Of a stretch of 57,090 nt of DNA, positions 46,401-55,164 are shown in pieces. The position numbers were made by a program, and so were the translations under genes. Under the pieces are notes generated by a model. That model ran no database searches. It saw only the letters and a list, made by a program, of their open reading frames with translations, and was not told the DNA's origin. Position 1 is the stretch's first letter, and every line of letters starts with the position of its first letter. The stretch is from Bacteroidota bacterium (GTDB lineage: Bacteria; Bacteroidota; Bacteroidia; 2-12-FULL-35-15), in assembly GCA_947476185.1 (NCBI GenBank), contig CANJPX010000014.1, positions 1-57,090 of the forward strand. The letters are read 5' to 3'.

Positions 46401-46466
46401 GTGATTAGCATCACAATTCATTTTGATGCGAATCATTTTACATGGAAGGTCCGAGCAATATTTTTG
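46401..46466 (+). promoter_or_regulatory. paired FNR-like operator 10
   Basis: GTGAT-TAGC-ATCAC (46401-46414) and TTGAT-GCGA-ATCAT (46423-46436) start 22 bp apart. The first box with its flanks reads TGTGA-N6-TCACA, a full CRP consensus. TATTTTTG (46459-46466) follows 22 bases later as the -7 element of the large surface protein gene, 42 bases before its ATG. Confidence 0.8.
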
Positions 46467-46508
46467 TTCGGAAATTTAAATTCAATTATTAATTAAAAAC
46501 TATAAATT

Positions 46509-49500
46509 ATGAAACGAACGATTACCTCAATTACTGCAGGACTTTTTCTTTTCTTTTCGAGTTTGCAGGCGCAAACAACTTGTTCGGATGATCGGGTTGC
46601 TTACGTTAACTCAAAGAATGTACCCTCCACAACAGGAGCGTATACATTATCTATAGGAGCTGAAGAAAAAGCTTCGCAAGCATATCATTATTCCGGACCA
46701 GGAAAAGTTGGTGGCGCAAGAGTGTATGGAGATGTCCTTTCATTAGTAGGTGTAAAACTAAAAGTTAGTTTATACAATGTTGATGCAAACGACAGACCAA
46801 CAGGATTAGCTTTAGCATCCGCACCTATCACACCATTTTTTGCGTGGAGTGCATCCTATTTTGATGTTAATTTTTCTCCAGCTGTTCCTATCAGTTCAAA
46901 TTTTGCATTGGTAGTCGAAATCATAAATTATCCGGGCTGGGGGCACGAATTTGACCTTCGGTATACTGGGAACGGTGAAGGTTTAGGGGAGGATCTTGCA
47001 TCAATTGCAGGTACCACAACCGGACATAACTGGGCAAGTGCAATGGACGATTTTGGTAAAGATGGCGACTTTTTCATTTATCCAAGAATGACACATTTTA
47101 ATTCACCTTTGTTTACTATTGCTACTTCTTGCGTAAATGCTGGAGTTCCAGTGACTTTTTCTAATTCAACAGAAATGACCACTGATAGAATGTTTAACAT
47201 CATTACACAACCTGGCTATTCAGGTACAAATTTTTTATATACATGGAATTTTGGTGACGGATCAGCGGTTTCTCATTTACCAAATCCAAGTCACACTTAT
47301 GCAGCAGCAGGTTCATATACAATTTCATTAACAACTACAATTGATGGTTGGGATTTGGATTGTTCAAAAACATATTCAAAACCAATTTCAGTCGGACTTT
47401 CTGTAAATGCGACATCTGTTACAAATGTTTCTTGTAACGGTGGTAATAACGGAAGTGCTGTAGCTGTTGGTGCTGGTGGTGCTTCTCCATATACCTATAG
47501 TATCAATGGAGAAAGCTATCAAACAAGTACTTCATTCAGTGGTTTAATTGCCGGAGCATATACTTTATATATTAAAGATAATCTTGGGTGTATTAAAACC
47601 ACCAGTTTTACAATTACACAACCTTCTGCTATTCATTTTACTTCTGCAACTTCAACAAATGCAAGTTGTGGAAATGCTGATGGAGGTATCTTAGTTGCAT
47701 CTTCAGGTGGAATTCCGCCAATGCAATATCAAATAAATTCAGGGGCATTTCAATCAAGCGGAGCATTTACTTCTTTGAGTACTGGAGCATACACTGTGAC
47801 GGCAAAAGATGCAAATGGATGTACCTACTCTAACATTGTTCTTGTGAATGATGTTGGCGGACCAGTATTTAGTATTGTTAACGCTACAAATGTTAGTTGC
47901 TATGGAGGAAATGATGGAACTATTTCATTGTCTTCATTAGGAGGAACAGGAACAATCCTATATAGTATAAATGGTGGAACGACTTTTCAAGCAAGCGGTT
48001 CATTTACAAATGTAACTGCCGGAACATATACAGAGATCGTGAAAGATGCTGCAGGTTGTACAGACCTACAAGTTGTTACTATTAATCAGCCACAACAATT
48101 GACATTAACAGCATCGGCAGTAGCTCTTACATGCAACGGAAGTAGTAATGGTCAAATAAACGTTACTTCTGCTTCCGGTGGAACAGGAGCTATATCCTAT
48201 AGTATAAATGGAATTAGTTATCAATCAGGTACAAATTTTCATGGCTTATCTGCTGGTTCTTATACAGTATATGCAAGAGATGTAGCAGGATGTGTAAAAA
48301 CAGTGTCAGTGAATGTATTCCAGCCATCAATATTAACAGCTACTGTTTCAGTAACAAATGCGGCTTGTAATAATTACCAAGATGGTTCGATTACTATTAC
48401 GGCAAGCGGTGGAACACCTGGATATACTTATGGAATAGAAGATGATTATGAATATCAAGCATTAAGCAGTTTTGGAAATTTAGCTGCTGGAACCTACGCT
48501 TTGATTGTTATAGATGCTAATGGATGCATTTTAAATACATCCGCAACTATTAACCAACCAACAGCTATAGCGCCAGTTGCAACATCAACAAATTCTACTT
48601 GTGGTAATTCTAATGGAGGAATTCTTGTTATAGCAAGTGGCGGTTCAGGTTCAGGTTACACTTATAGTTTAAATGGTGGCGCTTTTGGAGTTGGAACTTT
48701 CACTGCATTGCTACACGGGACTTATGTTGTAACAGCAAAAGATGGATCGGGATGTATGTCTGCAATCAATGTAACTATTCTTGATTCTGACGGACCATCT
48801 GTGGTTTCTTCATCTCATACAAATGTTAATTGTCACCAGGGCAGTGATGGAACCATCACAGTAGGAACAGTAACAGGTGGTACAGGAGCTCTTACATATT
48901 CTGTTAACGGAACAACGTATCAATCATCACCCGTATTTACAGGATTAGCTGCCGGAGTTTATGATGTAACAGTAAAAGATGTTGTAGGTTGTGTTGGAAA
49001 TGTAACAATCACAGTTACAGAACCAAATGCATTTGTAATTACAACTTCTGTTGTAAATGAATTATGTAACGGAAGCGCTACTGGTACAGCAGCAATGCTA
49101 GTTGGTGGTGGTTCAGGAACTTTAGCTTATAGCAATAACTACGGTAGTTCATTTCAATCTAGCAATACATTTACTGGCTTAGCAGCAGGCAATTACGTTT
49201 TAATGGTAAAAGATGCCGGTGGTTGTATCGGAAGTGCCGCTATAACAATTACTCAACCGGATGCTATTCACGCTTTCTATGGATCATTAAATGTAACTTG
49301 TAATGGCGCAAATGACGGGACAATAAATGTTTTTGCATATGGCGGAACAGGAACCTTACAATACAGTTTAAATGGAACCACTTACCAGCTCTCAAACATT
49401 TTCTTCGGCCTTTCAGGTGGGACTTACAGTGTTTATGTAAAAGATGCAAACGGATGTGTTGTAGTTATAACTGCTGCTGTATATCAACCTGCAACATTAG

Positions 49501-50201
49501 CAGTTGCTTCAAATCTGACTGACGTAACTTGTTCTGGTGGAAATAATGGTGTAATTGACTTAAGTATTTCAGGTGGAACTCCCCAATATTATTTTGATTG
49601 GTCAAATGGTGTTTACACTGAAGATAATTTTAACCTTACAGCTGGAACTTACACGGTAATTGTAAGTGATGGTTATGGTTGTTCTAATACACTTACATAT
49701 ACAATTGAAGAGCCTGCAGTACCGGTAATTGTCAATGGAACAGTAGTGAATTCTTCAGGAACTAGCAACGGTTCTATTGATGTAACAACAACAGGCGGTG
49801 TAGGAGCATATACTTTCTCATGGTCAAATGGCGCAACTACTGAAGACATCACCGGTTTAGCTCCGGGTGTTTACACAGTTATTGTGACTGATGCAAATGG
49901 TTGTGCTGCTTCTTCAACATTTGTTGTTGCAAGTGCTGTCGGAATAGCCACAATCGATGCAGTTAGCAGTCAGGTTTATGTTTATCCTAACCCTGCAAAT
50001 GATTATGTAGTAATCGAAATTAATGGATATAAAATGGAAAAAGTTGAAATCTATGATGTTCTTGGTCAGATCATGTTTACCGGAGAACCGAATAGCTCAA
50101 AACTGCAAGTAAATACTTCAGAATTAAGCCAAGGTGTTTATCTTGTTAAAATCATGGTAGATAATAAATTAATAACTAAAAAGATGAAAGTTATTAAATA
50201 G
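46509..50201 (+). CDS. large surface protein with PKD domain, 11 SprB-type repeats and T9SS sorting domain
   Basis: The 1230-residue protein starts with a signal peptide (MKRTITSITAGLFLFFSSLQAQ). A beta-rich N-domain runs to about residue 200. A PKD domain (YTWNFGDGSAVSHLPNPSHTY) lies near 245-295, then eleven 70-80-residue repeats of the SprB family with core C-x-G-x2-G-x-I ... G-T-Y-x-V-x-V-x-D-x2-G-C. The C-terminal sorting domain (VYVYPNPANDYVVIEI ... GVYLVKIM) sends it through T9SS. SprB-type proteins are gliding or adhesion filaments. Placement behind a CRP/FNR-type site pair suggests stress-controlled attachment. Confidence 0.85.
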   Translation: MKRTITSITAGLFLFFSSLQAQTTCSDDRVAYVNSKNVPSTTGAYTLSIGAEEKASQAYHYSGPGKVGGARVYGDVLSLVGVKLKVSLYNVDANDRPTGLALASAPITPFFAWSASYFDVNFSPAVPISSNFALVVEIINYPGWGHEFDLRYTGNGEGLGEDLASIAGTTTGHNWASAMDDFGKDGDFFIYPRMTHFNSPLFTIATSCVNAGVPVTFSNSTEMTTDRMFNIITQPGYSGTNFLYTWNFGDGSAVSHLPNPSHTYAAAGSYTISLTTTIDGWDLDCSKTYSKPISVGLSVNATSVTNVSCNGGNNGSAVAVGAGGASPYTYSINGESYQTSTSFSGLIAGAYTLYIKDNLGCIKTTSFTITQPSAIHFTSATSTNASCGNADGGILVASSGGIPPMQYQINSGAFQSSGAFTSLSTGAYTVTAKDANGCTYSNIVLVNDVGGPVFSIVNATNVSCYGGNDGTISLSSLGGTGTILYSINGGTTFQASGSFTNVTAGTYTEIVKDAAGCTDLQVVTINQPQQLTLTASAVALTCNGSSNGQINVTSASGGTGAISYSINGISYQSGTNFHGLSAGSYTVYARDVAGCVKTVSVNVFQPSILTATVSVTNAACNNYQDGSITITASGGTPGYTYGIEDDYEYQALSSFGNLAAGTYALIVIDANGCILNTSATINQPTAIAPVATSTNSTCGNSNGGILVIASGGSGSGYTYSLNGGAFGVGTFTALLHGTYVVTAKDGSGCMSAINVTILDSDGPSVVSSSHTNVNCHQGSDGTITVGTVTGGTGALTYSVNGTTYQSSPVFTGLAAGVYDVTVKDVVGCVGNVTITVTEPNAFVITTSVVNELCNGSATGTAAMLVGGGSGTLAYSNNYGSSFQSSNTFTGLAAGNYVLMVKDAGGCIGSAAITITQPDAIHAFYGSLNVTCNGANDGTINVFAYGGTGTLQYSLNGTTYQLSNIFFGLSGGTYSVYVKDANGCVVVITAAVYQPATLAVASNLTDVTCSGGNNGVIDLSISGGTPQYYFDWSNGVYTEDNFNLTAGTYTVIVSDGYGCSNTLTYTIEEPAVPVIVNGTVVNSSGTSNGSIDVTTTGGVGAYTFSWSNGATTEDITGLAPGVYTVIVTDANGCAASSTFVVASAVGIATIDAVSSQVYVYPNPANDYVVIEINGYKMEKVEIYDVLGQIMFTGEPNSSKLQVNTSELSQGVYLVKIMVDNKLITKKMKVIK
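47409..49935 (+). repeat. eleven tandem SprB-type repeat units
   Basis: The eleven units are diverged at DNA level but keep two cysteines, an internal YSING/YSLNG strand and a GxxAGxYxVxVKDxxGC end. Units 2 and 6 form a subtype (N-A/S-T/S-CGN...GGILV), as do 1, 3, 7 and 9, suggesting duplication in blocks. The last two units switch to a WSNG-containing form. Confidence 0.8.
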
Positions 50202-50223
50202 TATTTTTTCTTTAACATCAATT

Positions 50224-50257
50224 AAAGAGCGCCCTACAGTTTTGCAGGGCGCTCTTT
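50224..50257 (+). terminator. strong hairpin terminator after the SprB-type gene
   Basis: Perfect 12-bp arms AAAGAGCGCCCT and AGGGCGCTCTTT enclose a 10-base loop, 22 bases after the stop codon. The following T-tract is short (TTTATG). Confidence 0.8.
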
Positions 50258-50291
50258 ATGATTACAATACATACTGAATTTTTTTGTCAGA

Positions 50292-50750
50292 TTATTTTCC
50301 AAAATAATATTTATAACCTACCTGAAATTCAACTGCTCGGGGAATAATTGGAAAACCATTTTGAATCTTATTATTAATATTTTTTAATAGAACAGTAAGA
50401 CGAGCCTCACCATAAATAGATCCAAAACTAAATGCTTTTTCATATCCAGCTATCCAACTTGGCACCAGGTCAAATCCCTAAATATTGGTTAGATTTCTTC
50501 TGATATAATAATTTTGAGAATCATAAGAGCTATACGTTGGATGTGTAATTGAAGCAAATAAGAAAACTCCTGCACCACAATAAAGTCCGCCCTCTCTTAT
50601 ATTTCCATTTCCAAAGTATCTTTTCACATCAGTACCAAAGGAAATAATATGTGAAAAATCAGTATATTTTATTGATATCTCCTGGATGGAGTTTAAATTG
50701 TCTGAAGCGTATGCGTTACCACAAGGATTAAATGTCAGATTAAAACCTCC
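50292..50750 (-). pseudogene. outer-membrane beta-barrel protein remnant
   Basis: Reading the minus strand from 50750, the frame gives a GGFNLTFNPCGNAY start and alternating beta strands to a VGYKYYFGK end, typical of small outer-membrane barrels of Bacteroidota. An in-frame TAG at 50478-50480 interrupts it, another TAG sits just before the readable part, and there is no start codon or signal peptide. It is therefore a 5'-truncated pseudogene. Confidence 0.55.
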
Positions 50751-51004
50751 CTATGAACTATAATTTAATTAAAAACCGAAAGCTTTAGGAAACAGCTATT
50801 CATTACAAAAAAGTATTTGAAAAAAAATATTTCACAGCATTATTGGAGAGCATTTGCAGAAAAAAAAGATCATCTCATTGCACATTTCCATTACATGGAA
50901 CTGAAACACTGAAATGATCACTTTACTTACGACATCTTAAATTTAGGAAAATAAAATATGCATTCTTCAATATTGAATCATTTGAAATATCAAGGCAAGA
51001 ATTT
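50751..51004. other. intergenic, no feature seen
   Basis: AT-rich sequence between the barrel remnant and the second TerB-like gene. I see no open frame, no paired boxes and no clear hairpin. Confidence 0.5.
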
Positions 51005-51412
51005 TTAGCGCACCTTGCTTGCATAGTAAACAGGGTCTCCCTTCAAGGGTAATATGAGTTTTTTAAATTTATCGATCATATCTCTTTCTTCTTTGGTAAC
51101 CGGAGGAAATGCCTTCGCTATATTTTCCATAACATTAATGAATTTACTTTTCAGCTTCGGACTCAAATAATGGCTGTTATTGTTTACTTCTTTAACAGCC
51201 CATTTAAAAACAGTTTCGCTATCCTGTTTATCCTTATCCATTATCTGAAAAATAATATCAGAGATATCAAAATCATGATCATCTTTCAATTCCGAAACAA
51301 TTATGGAATGAAACTTTTCGCGTTCCTCTTTCTGAACTTTGCCATCAATATTTGCGATGCAATATGCCATTTCACCAATGGCATAATGAAGATTTTTTAT
51401 AGGAGAATCCAT
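51005..51412 (-). CDS. TerB-like protein, small paralogue
   Basis: The 135-residue helical protein starts NLHYAIGEMAYCIANIDGKVQKEEREKF, matching in pattern the first half of the 207-residue protein at 33.6-34.3 kb (ELGKLLYAVADIDKVITQQEKLKL). A C-terminal FPPVTKEERDMIDKFKKL helix repeats the ITxxEx motif, giving the two-fold layout of TerB folds. It is cotranscribed with the upstream glycine-zipper stress protein gene (27-base gap). The role is unknown. Confidence 0.6.
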   Translation of the reverse strand: MDSPIKNLHYAIGEMAYCIANIDGKVQKEEREKFHSIIVSELKDDHDFDISDIIFQIMDKDKQDSETVFKWAVKEVNNNSHYLSPKLKSKFINVMENIAKAFPPVTKEERDMIDKFKKLILPLKGDPVYYASKVR

Positions 51413-51439
51413 TTTCTTAAAATTTTTTATATGTTAATA

Positions 51440-51976
51440 TTACATTATAACCAACTCAATATAATTTCCAACCTTATGAGCAATTTTCTTGGCCTTTTCA
51501 GCTGTAGCTTTATTTGAATTAAGAATAACAAGGTATTTACCTTCCTTAAGATGTTTGTGGTACGAAACTATTTTATCTTTTTTGATCCCGATATTCAATA
51601 AAATAGTAGCAATGCCACCCGACACTAATCCTATATCAAAACCGGCAAGAGCGCCAACAATAGCACCTGCACCATAAACAAAGCCCAATCCGGGAACGGC
51701 CCAAATACTTGCACCGGCCAATACACCAAGTAATGGTCCAAGTACAGCACCTATTGCCACCGGAGCATTTTTCACATTTTTAGTAGAGTGGACATGAAGA
51801 TCATCTGCAACGATAACTGCAGTACTTAAAAATGAAATGTTCTCAACAGGTATCCCAGCCTTCTCCAAGGCTACAATAGCATTAATGGCTTCATCGTGAG
51901 ATTGATAAACCCCAACAGTAGTACGGATCATATCCAACTCGTTTTTTTCTATTTTATTAATAAGGTCTCGTTGCAT
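51440..51976 (-). CDS. general-stress-type protein with N-terminal 17M-like domain and glycine-zipper
   Basis: About 178 residues. An alpha/beta domain (TVGVYQSHDEAINAIVALEKAGIPVENISFLS) resembles the YflT/general stress protein 17M fold. A long Gly/Ala-rich hydrophobic segment (GAVLGPLLGVLAGASIWAV ... GAIVGALAGFDIGLVSGGIA) follows, likely a membrane-inserting glycine zipper, with a C-terminal ferredoxin-like strand set. ATGs at 51976 and 51931 are both possible. It is divergent from the NRAMP gene over a shared box pair. Confidence 0.68.
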   Translation of the reverse strand: MQRDLINKIEKNELDMIRTTVGVYQSHDEAINAIVALEKAGIPVENISFLSTAVIVADDLHVHSTKNVKNAPVAIGAVLGPLLGVLAGASIWAVPGLGFVYGAGAIVGALAGFDIGLVSGGIATILLNIGIKKDKIVSYHKHLKEGKYLVILNSNKATAEKAKKIAHKVGNYIELVIM

Positions 51977-52027
51977 GACAGATATTTTTAATATTATGAA
52001 CAACATTTAAAAAAGAAACTACAGAGT

Positions 52028-52123
52028 CAAATTTCATTATACGACATTCAATTTTCAATGATCTCAAATACTTCAAACAGTGATTTCAATCACAACATTT
52101 ATTATAATGAATAGTCATATTTG
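52028..52123. promoter_or_regulatory. paired FNR-like operator 11 with divergent promoters
   Basis: ATGAT-CTCA-AATAC (52058-52071, one good half) and GTGAT-TTCA-ATCAC (52080-52093, perfect palindrome) start 22 bp apart. Rightward, CATATTTG (52116-52123) lies at exactly 22 bases toward the NRAMP gene. Leftward, the minus strand reads GAAATTTG (52028-52035) at 22 bases toward the stress protein. Confidence 0.65.
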
Positions 52124-52150
52124 ACTGCTGATAGCAATCGTTTTGCATCG

Positions 52151-53413
52151 ATGAAAAAATTAAATTTCACAATCAAAAAATTAAGAGCTCTTTGGAAAAC
52201 GCTCGGACCAGGCCTAATCACAGGAGCTAGTGATGATGACCCATCGGGCATAGCAACCTACTCACAGGCTGGAGCAAAATACGGACTGCAACTTTTATGG
52301 ACAGCAATATTCACCTATCCATTAATGGTGGCGATTCAGGAAATGTGCGCACGCATAGGGATAGTAACAAAAAAAGGACTTACAGGAATAATTAAAAACA
52401 ATTATCCGAAACCAATTCTATATACTATTTTAATAATAAGTTTCCCTTCCATTATTTTCAATATTGGTGCTGATATTGCCGGAATGGGAGCGGTAGGGAA
52501 TTTATTGGTTCCATGGATTCCATCCTATATTTTTTCAATACTTTTCACGGGTATCTTGGTTTATTTCATAATTTTCTGGTCCTATAAAAAGATCGCTTCT
52601 ATAATGAAATGGCTGTGCATATCACTTTTTAGCTATATGATCATCCCATTTTTAATTGATACAGAATGGAATGCCGTTTTTAAAAATGCTTTTATCCCAA
52701 CACTGATAAACGATAAAGATTTTTTCATGGTGCTTGTTGGAATATTGGGAACCACTATATCACCCTATTTATTCTTTTGGCAAACATCCATGGAAGTGGA
52801 GGATAAAAAAGAAAGAAAATTAATAGTCAATAAAAAAATAATAGCTGAAATGGAGACTGATATTACCGGTGGTATGCTCCTCTCCAATCTTGCATTCTTT
52901 TTTATCGTGTTGACAACAGGATCCGTTTTATTTAATGCAAATATTCATAATATAACAACTGTCGAAGAAGCAGCAAAAGCTTTAAAACCATTAGCAGGTG
53001 ACTTTTCTTACCTGCTATTTGCAATTGGAGTATTGGGAACAGGATTCTTAGCTATTCCGGTACTTGCAAGTTCTTTAAGTTACATGATGGCAGAAACATT
53101 CGGCTGGAAAGAAGGTTTAAATAAAAAATTCAAACAAGCTCCAGGATTTTATCTAACAATGGTTATTTCATTAGTTATCGGCCTTCTTATCCCTGTGCTG
53201 GGTATAAGTCCTATTAAAGCATTATTATATACAGCAGTTCTTTACGGAATGACAGCACCTGTCCTTATTGGGATAATATTACATATCTGCAATCAGAAAA
53301 AAATAATGGGCGAATACACCAATGGCAAATGGTCAAATATCTTTGGCGGGATCACCTTTTTGATCATGCTTGTATCTACACTATTTTTAGTTTATTACCA
53401 ATTCAGTAATTAA
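52151..53413 (+). CDS. NRAMP-related divalent metal transporter, non-canonical
   Basis: About 420 residues with around eleven transmembrane segments and the NRAMP start GPGLITGASDDDPSGIATYSQAG. The metal-binding DPGN of TM1 reads DPSG (Asp30, Gly33), and TM6 has GTTISPYLFF where Mn/Fe transporters have an A-x-x-M-P-H motif. It therefore belongs to a divergent NRAMP-related group, some of whose members move magnesium. Substrate is uncertain. The ATG at 52151 is chosen because a TTG at 52121 lies in the -7 element. It shares a box pair with the divergent stress gene. Confidence 0.8.
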   Translation: MKKLNFTIKKLRALWKTLGPGLITGASDDDPSGIATYSQAGAKYGLQLLWTAIFTYPLMVAIQEMCARIGIVTKKGLTGIIKNNYPKPILYTILIISFPSIIFNIGADIAGMGAVGNLLVPWIPSYIFSILFTGILVYFIIFWSYKKIASIMKWLCISLFSYMIIPFLIDTEWNAVFKNAFIPTLINDKDFFMVLVGILGTTISPYLFFWQTSMEVEDKKERKLIVNKKIIAEMETDITGGMLLSNLAFFFIVLTTGSVLFNANIHNITTVEEAAKALKPLAGDFSYLLFAIGVLGTGFLAIPVLASSLSYMMAETFGWKEGLNKKFKQAPGFYLTMVISLVIGLLIPVLGISPIKALLYTAVLYGMTAPVLIGIILHICNQKKIMGEYTNGKWSNIFGGITFLIMLVSTLFLVYYQFSN

Positions 53414-53489
53414 TACTTTGAGCGTTTTTAATAAGTCCAAAATAATTTTTTTGATGGAGTTTAATTAAACCTAAAAAGTTCACGATATT

Positions 53490-53888
53490 CTATTCCGTGG
53501 TGACTCCTTCAAATTCCGCTTCATATTTTACAGCATCTTGTTTTGTTGCACGTACAATACCATCTTTATGATGAGCAGGAGCATAAATAGTGTACATTTT
53601 TAGTGCATTGGAATTATCAGTATTAATAACATTGTGTTTTGACCCTGCAGGTATGACAACAACATCTCCTTCTTTAACATTATATTCAACGCTGTCAATT
53701 ATGACTTTACCTTTTCCACTTTCAAAACGAAAGAACTGATCATTCTTCTCATGAATCTCTTCGCCAATTTCCTCAAGTGGTTTCAGGCTCATTAATACCA
53801 ATTGACAATACTTGGCAGTATACAACACCTTGCGAAAATTTGTATTTTGCAATGTGTCCTTTTCGATGTTTGCTTTAAATCCTTTCAT
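53490..53888 (-). CDS. cupin-domain protein
   Basis: The 132-residue single-domain cupin has motif 1 EIGEEIHEKNDQFFRFESGKG with an incomplete metal set (one His and Glu) and motif 2 VVIPAGSKHNVIN with the second His. It lies 55 bases after the efflux permease gene on the same strand and may be the last gene of that operon. Substrate unknown. Confidence 0.78.
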   Translation of the reverse strand: MKGFKANIEKDTLQNTNFRKVLYTAKYCQLVLMSLKPLEEIGEEIHEKNDQFFRFESGKGKVIIDSVEYNVKEGDVVVIPAGSKHNVINTDNSNALKMYTIYAPAHHKDGIVRATKQDAVKYEAEFEGVTTE

Positions 53889-53943
53889 TTTATTGATTTT
53901 AAAATTTATATTATTTAGTGTATTTGGATTATTTAGAAATTAC

Positions 53944-55164
53944 CTATTCATATCGTAAAGCATCTATAGGGTTTAAATTTGCGGCTTTACGGGCAGGATA
54001 CCATCCGAAAAACAAACCCACAACAGCGGAAAACAAAAATGATAATACTATTGAAAAGATCGTCACAGAAACCGGCCATCCACCAAAATTGGCAACCATC
54101 ATAGAAATTAATATTCCAAATGCGATCCCGACAAAACCACCAAGAAAACTGATAAATATTGATTCGATCATGAACTGGATCAACACATCTCTGCTTTTAG
54201 CACCAACAGCCAACCTGATCCCGATCTCACGGGTCCGTTCTGTTACCGATACGAGCATGATATTCATGATCCCTATTCCACCAACGAGCAAGGATATACT
54301 TGCAATGCTCGCCAATAAGATTGTAAGCACTTTTGAAATGCTTCCAAATATATTGCTCAGATCACTTTGCGTTCTTACCATAAAGTCATCATCATCTTCA
54401 TTTAAAATTTTATGACGCACCCGTAACAATTGGGTGATCTGCTCTTTTGCTTCATCAATCTGCGCTTCCGTTTGTGCTGAGGCCATAACCATGTGAACAT
54501 TTGTGGTAGACAACATCCGTTTCTGAACAGTGGCAAAAGGTGCAATAATAATATCATCCTGATCCTGTCCAAACGTATTCTGCCCCTTTTTATCCAACAG
54601 CCCTATTATCTTAAAAGGAATTCGGTTGATACGAATTGTTTGTCCAATAGGATCAGCATTTTCACCAAAAAGATTTGTTGAAACTGTAAGACCAATTACA
54701 CAAACTTTTGCCGCGGCTTTATCTTCCAACAAACTAAAAACAGCTCCACTTTGAATGGTAAGATTTCTCGCAAAAAAATAATCCGGAAATACGCCCAATA
54801 CCATGGTTCTCCAATTTTGTGAACCGGCTATAATTTGTGCTCCAGTTTGTATCACCGGAGAAATATATTTTACGGCATCGCATTTTGAACCAATAGCTTC
54901 AGCATCTTCACGGGTTAAACTTTGCTGAGAACCCGCTTCCATGTGAACGCCTCCTTGCGTAATTGAACCCGGCATGATCATAACCGAATTAGTTCCCAAA
55001 CTGGAAATAGAAGCCTGAATGTTTTGCTTTGAACCTTCACCAATAGCGAGCATGGCAATTACAGACGCAACGCCTATTATTATTCCCAACATCGTAAGAA
55101 ATGTCCGCAGTTTATTTCTACTCAAAGAACGATAAGCCACAATTAACAGATTCCCGATTTTCAT
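53944..55164 (-). CDS. MacB-type ABC transporter permease
   Basis: The 406-residue protein has four transmembrane helices in the MacB/FtsX arrangement: one at the N-terminus (FLTMLGIIIGVASVIAML), a large periplasmic domain (about residues 45-275) and three near the end (IASISLLVGGIGIMNIMLV onward). The MacB-characteristic TERTREIGIRLAVGA follows the second helix. It works with the separate ATPase and adaptor encoded next to it as a mechanotransmission efflux pump for peptides, lipids or drugs. Start overlaps the ATPase gene by four bases. Confidence 0.88.
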   Translation of the reverse strand: MKIGNLLIVAYRSLSRNKLRTFLTMLGIIIGVASVIAMLAIGEGSKQNIQASISSLGTNSVMIMPGSITQGGVHMEAGSQQSLTREDAEAIGSKCDAVKYISPVIQTGAQIIAGSQNWRTMVLGVFPDYFFARNLTIQSGAVFSLLEDKAAAKVCVIGLTVSTNLFGENADPIGQTIRINRIPFKIIGLLDKKGQNTFGQDQDDIIIAPFATVQKRMLSTTNVHMVMASAQTEAQIDEAKEQITQLLRVRHKILNEDDDDFMVRTQSDLSNIFGSISKVLTILLASIASISLLVGGIGIMNIMLVSVTERTREIGIRLAVGAKSRDVLIQFMIESIFISFLGGFVGIAFGILISMMVANFGGWPVSVTIFSIVLSFLFSAVVGLFFGWYPARKAANLNPIDALRYE

